A DNA stretch of 41,751 bases from the NCBI GenBank assembly GCA_903898555.1, contig CAIUFY010000011.1, forward strand, positions 1 to 41,751, read 5' to 3'. The DNA comes from an uncultured Actinomycetes bacterium (GTDB lineage Bacteria; Actinomycetota; Actinomycetes; Nanopelagicales; Nanopelagicaceae). Shown here in pieces: positions 34,223-41,751 of this stretch (position 1 is the first letter of the stretch; the number at the start of each line of letters is the position of its first letter). The notes under the pieces are model-generated. The model had not been told where the DNA came from. It searched no databases and saw nothing but the letters and a program-made list of their open reading frames with translations. The translations under genes were made by a program, and so were the position numbers.

Positions 34223-36813
34223 TCGGCGGGTAGAGCAGCAAGCGCTGCAGTTATTCGCTCAATGTCAGCAGTTGTATCAGCTAGGCGCTGACGAATTTCC
34301 TGGACAACTTCCATTGGAGCCTTAGCCATGAAACCTTCATTATCAATTTTTATCTTTGCTGTATTTCTATCTTTCTCCGCAGCCGCTAAGTCCTTTGTTA
34401 ATCGCGCGCGTTCAGCTTTAATGTCGATTGCACCAGATAAATCAAACTCAATAGTTACCCCAGCAACATCAATTTTTGATGTGAAGTTTCCATCTTCTTT
34501 GTCGCAACGAACAATAAATCGAATTGCATCTTCATACGATGAAAGTCCGACTTCATCCATTCCATTGAATCTGGCAACGATACGAGCTGAAGTCTTGATT
34601 CCTTGATCATTTCTAAAGCGACGAATTTCGGTGATGATTTCTTGAACTTTGGAGACAGCAATAAGAGATGATTCATCGCGTTGTGCTGGATCAAATTTTG
34701 GCCAAGCGGCAGTCACAAGAGTCTCTTTGCCAGTTAAGTTGCACCAGAGTTCTTCAGTAATAAACGGCATGACCGGATGCATTAATCGAAGAAGCTGATC
34801 TAAAACATGGCCCAGTACTCGCTGGGTATCTGCTGCATCTGTTCCGCCCTTGGCAAACGCTGATTTCGTAAGTTCCAAATACCAGTCGCAAAGGTCATCC
34901 CAGGCAAAGTGATAAATAAGTTCACAAGCCTTAGCGAATTCGAATTTTTCAAGATATTGATCTACATCAGCAACGGTTTCATCAAGACGCGTAAGAATCC
35001 ATTTGTTGATGTCATCAAGAGAATCAAAAGCTGGAAGTGCGCCTTCAGTTGTTGCGCCATTCATATTTGCGAATCGTGTTGCGTTCCAAAGCTTTGTTGC
35101 AAAGTTTCGAGCTCCTGCAATCCATTCTTCAGCAAGCGCTTGGTCTGCTCCAGGATTTGCTCCTCGAGCTAAGGTGAATCGAAGCGCATCTGAACCATAC
35201 TTATCCATGAATTCAATTGGATCAACAACGTTGCCCTTTGACTTTGACATCTTCTTGCCAAATTTGTCGCGAACTAGGCCATGGAGAGCGATTGTATGGA
35301 AAGGCTGGACGCCATCCATTGCGAACAATCCCCACATCATCATTCGCGCAACCCAGAAGAAGAGAATGTCATAGCCTGTTACAAGAACACTTGTTGGGTA
35401 AAACTTTGCTAAATCTTCCGTTTTATTAGGCCAGCCTAAAGTTGAGAAGGGCCAAAGGGCCGAAGAGAACCAGGTATCAAGCACATCGGGATCTTGCTCG
35501 TATCCGGCAGGTGGAACTTCATTTGGTCCACAAACAACTACTTCGCCATTTGGGCCGTAATAAACAGGTATGCGATGACCCCACCAGAGCTGGCGAGAAA
35601 TACACCAGTCATGCATGTTGTCGATCCAGTCAAAATATCGAGGCGATAATTCTTCAGGTTCAATCTTTACGCGACCATCACGAACAGCATCCCCTGCCGC
35701 TTTCGCGAGCGGTGCAACCTTTACAAACCACTGCTTAGAAAGGCGCGGTTCAACAGTCGTGTCGCATCGTGAACAGTGTCCGACAGAGTGCATGTATGGG
35801 CGCTTCTCTGCAACGATTCGACCGTCTGCTTTAAGCGCTTCGACAACTTTTGTGCGAGCCTCAAAACGATCCATTCCATCAAAGACAGTTCCTGTATTTG
35901 CAATTACGCCGAGGCTGTCCATAACGCTAATGTTTTCGAGTTTATGGCGCTGTCCGATTTCGAAGTCGTTAGGGTCGTGGGCAGGAGTTACTTTTACTGC
36001 ACCAGTACCAAACTCTGGATCAACGTGTTCGTCAGCAACGATTGGAATCTTCCGACCAGTAATTGGCAGAGTGACAAAAGTTCCGACAAGGGCCTTGTAG
36101 CGATCATCTTCTGGGTGAACAGCAATAGCCGTATCCCCCAACATGGTTTCAGCACGTGTAGTCGCGACAACAATCGCGCTATCACCATCTCCGTAGCGAA
36201 TGGAGACAAGTTCACCTGCATCATCTTGGTGATCTACTTCGATGTCCGAGAGCGCTGTGTGGCAACGAATACACCAGTTGATGATTCGCTCTGCACGATA
36301 AATTAATTTTGCATCGTAGAGGCGCTTAAATATTTCCAAGACAGCTTCGGAGAGATTTGCATCCATCGTGAATGCTTCCCGGCTCCAGTCAACTGAATCT
36401 CCGAGTCGCTTCATCTGTCCAAGAATGGTGCCGCCAGATTCTGCTTTCCACTCCCAAACTTTTTCTGCAAATTTTTCACGACCTAGATCGTGACGCGATA
36501 AACCTTGTGCTGCCAATTGTTTTTCGACAACGTTTTGAGTTGCGATTCCGGCATGGTCCATTCCTGGAAGCCACAGAGCTTCGAAACCCTTCATTCGCTT
36601 CATCCGAATTAAAATGTCTTGAAGCGTGTGGTCAAGAGCGTGGCCAATATGCAGACTTCCGGTCACGTTTGGAGGAGGAATAACTATGGTGAACGGAGGC
36701 TTCTCCGACTTTGCATCAGCCTTGAAATAGCCTGCGTCAATCCACTTTTGATAGAGGACACCCTCAATATCGGCAGGCGTAAAACTCGCTGCTAGTTCAG
36801 GGCGTTCGCTCAT
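34219..36813 (-). CDS. valS: Valyl-tRNA synthetase
   Basis: 864 aa; PPPNVTGSLHIGHAL (HIGH), GKKMSKSKGNVVDP (KMSKS); LWLPGMDHAGIATQNVVEK. Confidence 0.97.
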   Translation of the reverse strand: MSERPELAASFTPADIEGVLYQKWIDAGYFKADAKSEKPPFTIVIPPPNVTGSLHIGHALDHTLQDILIRMKRMKGFEALWLPGMDHAGIATQNVVEKQLAAQGLSRHDLGREKFAEKVWEWKAESGGTILGQMKRLGDSVDWSREAFTMDANLSEAVLEIFKRLYDAKLIYRAERIINWCIRCHTALSDIEVDHQDDAGELVSIRYGDGDSAIVVATTRAETMLGDTAIAVHPEDDRYKALVGTFVTLPITGRKIPIVADEHVDPEFGTGAVKVTPAHDPNDFEIGQRHKLENISVMDSLGVIANTGTVFDGMDRFEARTKVVEALKADGRIVAEKRPYMHSVGHCSRCDTTVEPRLSKQWFVKVAPLAKAAGDAVRDGRVKIEPEELSPRYFDWIDNMHDWCISRQLWWGHRIPVYYGPNGEVVVCGPNEVPPAGYEQDPDVLDTWFSSALWPFSTLGWPNKTEDLAKFYPTSVLVTGYDILFFWVARMMMWGLFAMDGVQPFHTIALHGLVRDKFGKKMSKSKGNVVDPIEFMDKYGSDALRFTLARGANPGADQALAEEWIAGARNFATKLWNATRFANMNGATTEGALPAFDSLDDINKWILTRLDETVADVDQYLEKFEFAKACELIYHFAWDDLCDWYLELTKSAFAKGGTDAADTQRVLGHVLDQLLRLMHPVMPFITEELWCNLTGKETLVTAAWPKFDPAQRDESSLIAVSKVQEIITEIRRFRNDQGIKTSARIVARFNGMDEVGLSSYEDAIRFIVRCDKEDGNFTSKIDVAGVTIEFDLSGAIDIKAERARLTKDLAAAEKDRNTAKIKIDNEGFMAKAPMEVVQEIRQRLADTTADIERITAALAALPAE

Positions 36814-36836
36814 AAGAGGTGAGTCTAGATTAAAAC

Positions 36837-38138
36837 TTAAGCGCTCTTCTCCTCGGAACCATCGGCGCTCTTTGGCTTGCTTGCTCGCTTAGGGCCGGCT
36901 CCGCGGGAGACGTACTGAGGTTCTTCTTCTTTTCGTACCACTCCAGGAGTGATGACAACGCGCTCCACATCCTTGCGGGATGGAACTTCGTACATGACCG
37001 AAAGAAGCGTTTCTTCCATAATTGCTCGAAGACCACGAGCTCCGGTTCCGCGCTTGATCGCAAGATCAGCCACAACGCCAAGAGCTTCTGGAGTTACTTC
37101 AAGTTCAACACCATCTAATTCGAATAGCTTCTCATATTGTTTTACGAGTGCATTTTTTGGCTCAGTAAGAATTTCCATGAGGGCCGGGCGATCAAGATTT
37201 TCAACGCTCGTAAGAATTGGTAAACGTCCGATGAATTCAGGAATCATTCCAAACTTCAACAAATCTTCAGGCATGACCTCGCCGAAAATATCTGTCTTTT
37301 GAACATCATCAATTGATTGAAGTTTCGCGTTGAATCCAACTCCGGCTTTGCCCTTGCGGCTCTCAATAATTTTCTCAAGTCCAGAGAATGCACCGCCAAC
37401 GATGAAAAGAATATTTGTTGTGTCAATTTGCAAGAATTCTTGATGAGGGTGCTTTCGGCCACCTTGTGGTGGAACAGATGCAGTTGTTCCTTCGAGAATC
37501 TTCAATAGTGCTTGCTGTACGCCTTCACCCGATACGTCACGAGTAATGGATGGATTCTCTGCCTTGCGTGCGACCTTATCGATTTCATCGATATAGATGA
37601 TTCCTGTTTCGGCCTTCTTAACATCAAAATCTGCAGCTTGAATAAGTTTGAGGAGAATGTTTTCTACATCCTCGCCCACATAACCTGCTTCGGTTAGTGC
37701 TGTTGCATCCGCAATCGCAAATGGAACGTTCAACATTCTGGCCAGTGTCTGAGCAAGAAGTGTCTTGCCGCAACCTGTAGGTCCAAGAATCAAAATGTTT
37801 GATTTCGCAAGCTCGACAGAATCCTCGCGCTTTGTATCGCCAGATTGAACACGCTTGTAGTGGTTATAGACAGCAACTGCGAGTGAACGCTTTGCTCGGT
37901 CCTGCCCAATTACAAATTGATCTAGGAAGTCTGAAATCTCTTGTGGCTTTGGAAGTTCAGTTAAACCAAGGGTGCTTGTCTCTGAAAGCTCTTCGATAAT
38001 GATTTCATTACAAAGTTCAATACATTCATCACAGATGTATACGCCGGGACCAGCGATAAGTTTCTTGACTTGCTTTTGTGTCTTTCCGCAGAAAGAACAC
38101 TTCAAGAGATCGCCTGATTCTCCGATGCGTGTGTTCAT
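36837..38138 (-). CDS. clpX: ClpX ATPase subunit
   Basis: 433 aa; zinc finger [52 protein letters not shown]. Confidence 0.98.
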   Translation of the reverse strand: MNTRIGESGDLLKCSFCGKTQKQVKKLIAGPGVYICDECIELCNEIIIEELSETSTLGLTELPKPQEISDFLDQFVIGQDRAKRSLAVAVYNHYKRVQSGDTKREDSVELAKSNILILGPTGCGKTLLAQTLARMLNVPFAIADATALTEAGYVGEDVENILLKLIQAADFDVKKAETGIIYIDEIDKVARKAENPSITRDVSGEGVQQALLKILEGTTASVPPQGGRKHPHQEFLQIDTTNILFIVGGAFSGLEKIIESRKGKAGVGFNAKLQSIDDVQKTDIFGEVMPEDLLKFGMIPEFIGRLPILTSVENLDRPALMEILTEPKNALVKQYEKLFELDGVELEVTPEALGVVADLAIKRGTGARGLRAIMEETLLSVMYEVPSRKDVERVVITPGVVRKEEEPQYVSRGAGPKRASKPKSADGSEEKSA

Positions 38139-38154
38139 GCCTTAAGACTACAAA

Positions 38155-38176
38155 GCCCCACCATTTCTGGCGGGGC
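38155..38176 (-). terminator. GC-rich hairpin between clpP2 and clpX (candidate partial terminator)
   Basis: Minus strand GCCCCGCC-AGAAAT-GGTGGGGC followed by TTTGTAG; 8-bp stem with one G-U, weak U-tract. Confidence 0.5.
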
Positions 38177-38215
38177 ATTTGAGCACAAGCGGTGTTCGCT
38201 TATAGGTGAATCGAA

Positions 38216-38839
38216 TTACTTAACAGCTTTACGAGAGGCTAGAACCTGGTCGATGAGGCCGTACTCGACAGCGTCTGCGGCAGTAAGAATCTTGTCGCGC
38301 TCGATGTCTTTAGCAATTTCTTCAGCTGACTTTGTTGAATGCTTAACAAGCATCTCTTCCAAAAGTGCGCGCATGCGCATGATTTCGCGAGCTTGGATTT
38401 CGATATCCGATCCTTGGCCACCGCCCTCTGATGAAGGTTGGTGAATCAAGATACGGGCATGCTCAAGAGCAAAGCGCTTTCCTTTAGCTCCTCCTGCAAG
38501 CAAAATCGCAGCAGCTGATGCAGCTTGACCGAGACAAATTGTCATCACGTCAGGACGAACGAATTGCATCGTGTCATAAATTGCCGTTAGCGCTGTGAAA
38601 GATCCGCCAGGTGAGTTGATGTACATCATGATGTCGCGGTCTGGATCCATCGACTCGAGAGTCAATAGCTGCGCCATTACATCGTTTGCAACTGTGTCAT
38701 CAATTGGTTGACCCAAGAAAATAATGCGCTCTTCGAAAAGCTTTGTATAAGGATCAAGACGTTTGAAACCATAAGCCGTCTTCTCCTCGATTGTTGGGAG
38801 AACGTAACGAGCCGAGATGTCGTTTACTTTGTTATTCAT
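38216..38839 (-). CDS. clpP2: ClpP protease subunit (second paralog)
   Basis: 207 aa; [53 protein letters not shown]. Confidence 0.96.
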   Translation of the reverse strand: MNNKVNDISARYVLPTIEEKTAYGFKRLDPYTKLFEERIIFLGQPIDDTVANDVMAQLLTLESMDPDRDIMMYINSPGGSFTALTAIYDTMQFVRPDVMTICLGQAASAAAILLAGGAKGKRFALEHARILIHQPSSEGGGQGSDIEIQAREIMRMRALLEEMLVKHSTKSAEEIAKDIERDKILTAADAVEYGLIDQVLASRKAVK

Positions 38840-39447
38840 GCTGCGCCACCGCTTCCTGTTACTTGTGATGCTGACTTAACAACATGGTCAACAAGACCAT
38901 AAGCCTTTGCTTCTTCTGCATCGAACCAGCGGTCGCGATCAGAGTCAGCTGTAATTGTTTCTACGCTTTGACCTGAGTGCTTGGCAATTAGTTCTGCCAT
39001 GCGACGCTTTGTGAATGCCATTTGTTCAGCTTGAATACGAATCTCAGTAGCCGTGCCGCCAATTCCTCCGAGAGGTTGGTGCATCAATATGCGCGCGTTA
39101 GGAAGTGCGTAACGCTTTCCAGCTGCGCCGGCGGTGAGCAAGAACTGACCCATTGATGCAGCAAGTCCCATCGTCACTGTCGCAACATCATTCTTGATGT
39201 ATTGCATGGTGTCGTAAATAGCCATACCCGCAGATACAGATCCGCCAGGTGAGTTGATGTATAGGAAAATATCTTTATCTGGATCTTCAGCTGCAAGGAG
39301 CAGCATCTGAGCAGAAATTGCATTTGCCATGTTGTCTTCAACTTGACCGGTCATGAAAATGATGCGCTCTTTCAGAAGTCGCTGGTAAACCTGGTCATCC
39401 AAGCCGCCCATATTTGAACCCGCTGAACGCGAGGTGATTTCTTCCAC
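38836..39447 (-). CDS. clpP1: ClpP protease subunit (first paralog)
   Basis: 203 aa; [61 protein letters not shown]. Confidence 0.96.
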   Translation of the reverse strand: MEEITSRSAGSNMGGLDDQVYQRLLKERIIFMTGQVEDNMANAISAQMLLLAAEDPDKDIFLYINSPGGSVSAGMAIYDTMQYIKNDVATVTMGLAASMGQFLLTAGAAGKRYALPNARILMHQPLGGIGGTATEIRIQAEQMAFTKRRMAELIAKHSGQSVETITADSDRDRWFDAEEAKAYGLVDHVVKSASQVTGSGGAA

Positions 39448-39582
39448 TGTTCCTCCTGAAGGCTTTATTCAATACGAAATTTCTATGTATTGACCTTAAC
39501 AATCTTTGGGTGGGAATGCTTCCCGATTGTTGGTGAAATCAGGCTCAGCCTGTTCGCCCTGAGAGAAGTTAGGTGGAGTGGC

Positions 39583-40875
39583 TTATTCAGAGTCGGCGTC
39601 AAGAACAACAGGTTGTGGACGAAGAGCTTCTAGATCCACAGCCTTTCCTGACTTAGTGACTACCTTCACGCGACTCAGAACACCAGCAAGCGCCTTAGCG
39701 CGAGCTACTTCTGAAATCATCGTGTTTACCTGACCAGCATCAGTTACTTCCTTGATGAATTGATCTGGAGACATTCCGTAACGCTGTGAAGCGCGGAAAA
39801 GGTATTCAGTTAATTCAGCTTCGTTAACTGAAACTTGCTCAGCATCAACGATGGTGTCAAAAATAATTTCTTGAGTAAATGACTTTGTAGTTGACTCAAT
39901 TACTTCAGCGCGGTGAACTGCATCATCTTGACGGCCTTCGCCTTCAAGGTGGCTGTTAACTTCGCTATCAATTAAGTTTTGTGGAACAGGGACCTTAATC
40001 TCTGTCATCAACTTGTCGACCAGAAGATCGCGAGCAGATGATCCTTGCTCCATCTCCTTGATGCGATTCAAGCGAGTAGAAATATCAGCCTTTAGTTCTG
40101 CAATGGTTTCAAACTCAGATGCCATCTTTGCAAAAGAATCATCAGCTTCTGGAAGATCGCGACGCTTTACAGACTTCACGGTTACATCGATATCGCCAGT
40201 TTGTCCTTCTGCCATTCCAACAAGGCCAGCAGTAAATCGCTTGCTCTCGCCTTCCTTTAATCCTTGAAGTGCATCATCGAGTCCATCAACCATGCGGTTT
40301 GAACCGACTTCATAAGAAACATCATTAACAGTTCCGCCTTCAATTTCTTCGCCATCAACTTTTGCACTCAAATCAATTGAAACAAAATCGCCAGTCTCAA
40401 CAAGTTTTTCAACAGAGGTCAGAGTTCCAAAGCGAGCGCGGAGTGCTGTGAGTTGTTCTTCAATTTCCGCATCCGTTACTTCTACATCATCAACCGTAAG
40501 AGTGATTTGTGAAAAATCAGGAAGTTCAATTTCAGGACGGATATCAACTTCAACTTCTAAAGAAAGTGAAACCTTGTCTTTGAGTTCTTTGATATCAACT
40601 TCAGGGCGACCGATTGGAGAAATCTTTGCTTCGCGAGCTGCTTGTGTATAAAAAGTTGGGATAGCGGCATTGATTGCTTCATCCAATACAACTGCGCGAC
40701 CAACGCGTTGATCAATCATTGCTTGAGGAACTTTGCCTTTACGGAATCCAGGAATGTTTACGCGCGAACTTACAGTTGTGTATGCGTCTGCGAGAAAGGG
40801 CGCCAGTTCGTCGAATGTAACTTCAATAGAAATCTTTACGCGGGTTTCATTGAGTTTTTCTACGGCGCTCTTCAC
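39583..40875 (-). CDS. tig: Trigger factor (GTG start)
   Basis: 430 aa; MKSAVEKLNETRVKISIEVTFDEL; NIPGFRKGKVP; PPIase domain; upstream of clpP1P2X. Confidence 0.95.
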   Translation of the reverse strand: MKSAVEKLNETRVKISIEVTFDELAPFLADAYTTVSSRVNIPGFRKGKVPQAMIDQRVGRAVVLDEAINAAIPTFYTQAAREAKISPIGRPEVDIKELKDKVSLSLEVEVDIRPEIELPDFSQITLTVDDVEVTDAEIEEQLTALRARFGTLTSVEKLVETGDFVSIDLSAKVDGEEIEGGTVNDVSYEVGSNRMVDGLDDALQGLKEGESKRFTAGLVGMAEGQTGDIDVTVKSVKRRDLPEADDSFAKMASEFETIAELKADISTRLNRIKEMEQGSSARDLLVDKLMTEIKVPVPQNLIDSEVNSHLEGEGRQDDAVHRAEVIESTTKSFTQEIIFDTIVDAEQVSVNEAELTEYLFRASQRYGMSPDQFIKEVTDAGQVNTMISEVARAKALAGVLSRVKVVTKSGKAVDLEALRPQPVVLDADSE

Positions 40876-40924
40876 GACACTCCTTTAAAGGGATTCCCTA
40901 TGGCAACTTGGATCTGGGTACTAC

Positions 40925-41000
40925 TGGTCGGGGCGGCGAGATTCGAACTCGCGGTCTCCTGCTCCCAAAGCAGGCGCGCTAGCCACTACGCTACGCCCCG
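40925..41000 (-). tRNA. tRNA-Pro (anticodon UGG), CCA encoded
   Basis: Cloverleaf CGGGGCG...CCTGC-TTTGGGA-GCAGG...GCGAG-TTCGAAT-CTCGC-CGCCCCG-A-CCA. Confidence 0.95.
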
Positions 41001-41123
41001 GCGGCGTAAGGCAGGAGTCTAAGGTATGAAATTACCTTCTCCTAACCAGAACCGGTACCTTATGCCACTGGAGCAGAAACCTCGTAATTGAGGTTCCCGC
41101 CCCGAAGCAAGAAACGCCTAAAT

Positions 41124-41197
41124 GCGGGTGTAGTTCAATGGTAGAACTCCAGCCTTCCAAGCTGGTTGTGCCGGTTCGATCCCGGTCACCCGCTCCA
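41124..41197 (+). tRNA. tRNA-Gly (anticodon UCC), CCA encoded
   Basis: Cloverleaf GCGGGTG...CCAGC-CTTCCAA-GCTGG...CCGG-TTCGATC-CCGG...CACCCGC-T-CCA. Confidence 0.95.
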
Positions 41198-41231
41198 GCA
41201 TTTAGAGGTATTTCCTCGTTAGTGGCCTTAA

Positions 41232-41751
41232 TTACATCGTTAGTGACGAACCAACTTGTTCAGCTAAAAAACCTCCTGACGACGTAAAAGTATTGACCGT
41301 GGTTGAAGGTGCAACAGAAATAGTCGCTTGCAACCTGAAGTCACTTGGGACTGAAGTGCCGTCCACGAGCACTTTGGCAAGAATGTTGTTTTCAATCACA
41401 GAGGTACCACTTCGGACAGACGCCCCACTTGTGACTAAGTAGGTGAATGAAATTGCAGGCGAGAATCCGGGTGATGTAAGTCGAACTAAATTAATAGCAC
41501 CTTGGGTTCCTGTCACAACGAATGTCCCATGAATCAACACATCAATCACATAAATCTTTCCAGCTAAGAAATTTCCGAATGAAGCTGAAGTTAATTCAGT
41601 ATTTGGACTCGAATTCAGATCTCCAAAACTTATTGATCCTAAGGACGCGGAAGAAATTCCCGCGGGTCCGGTTGCACCTTGCAGACCTTGCGAACCCTGC
41701 GATCCGGTTGCACCTTGTTGGCCGGTTGCACCTTGTGCACCTGTTAATCCA
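41232..41751 (-). CDS. Collagen-like Gly-X-Y repeat protein with beta-rich C-terminal domain (N-terminal part beyond window)
   Basis: Frame is open to the window edge. Translated minus-strand end: GLTGAQGATGQQGATGSQGSQGLQGATGPAGISSASLGSISFGDLNSSPNTELTSASFGNFLAGKIYVIDVLIHG... The ORF track shows only the last 105 aa because it starts at an internal GTG. Confidence 0.85.
   Translation of the reverse strand, partial: GLTGAQGATGQQGATGSQGSQGLQGATGPAGISSASLGSISFGDLNSSPNTELTSASFGNFLAGKIYVIDVLIHGTFVVTGTQGAINLVRLTSPGFSPAISFTYLVTSGASVRSGTSVIENNILAKVLVDGTSVPSDFRLQATISVAPSTTVNTFTSSGGFLAEQVGSSLTM

Noticed and set aside
35776-36306. 176-aa plus-strand ORF antisense to valS
   Set aside because: Shadow frame of valS; no protein-family signal.
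41232-41549. 105-aa ORF as a complete small protein
   Set aside because: The frame continues upstream without a stop to the window edge and encodes Gly-X-Y repeats, so the short call is an artefact of picking an internal GTG.

Overview
This 41.75 kb window looks like core chromosome from a streamlined, low-GC actinobacterium. It is probably a freshwater acI / 'Ca. Nanopelagicales'-type organism, judged from gene order and family content only. All but one of the protein genes lie on the minus strand. Read 5'->3' on that strand they are: [collagen-like gene, truncated at the edge]; tRNA-Pro; tig; clpP1-clpP2-clpX; valS-folC-DUF4233-ndk; mreB-mreC-mreD-mrdA-rodA; rne/rng; rplU-rpmA; obgE-proB; [inverted NylB-like serine hydrolase]; proA-gatC-gatA-gatB-ilvD; ilvB-ilvN-ilvC-serA-leuB-ilvE-cimA; xerC; rpsB-tsf-pyrH-frr. 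I see no CRISPR array, transposon, prophage or defence island, and no convincing undescribed multigene system. The items most worth a second look are: (1) a candidate ilvB leader, made of a leaderless 15-aa peptide ORF (MASDKKAVVIRERAI) followed by two stable hairpins, the second terminator-like; (2) a Gly-X-Y collagen-like gene running off the right edge next to a tRNA-Gly, which the ORF track reports only as a short fragment; (3) a NylB/beta-lactamase-fold serine hydrolase inserted head-to-head with proA and tail-to-tail with proB, sharing a TTAA double stop; (4) palindromes and hairpins in the rpsB leader and after xerC. All calls come from reading the sequence; no database search was run.
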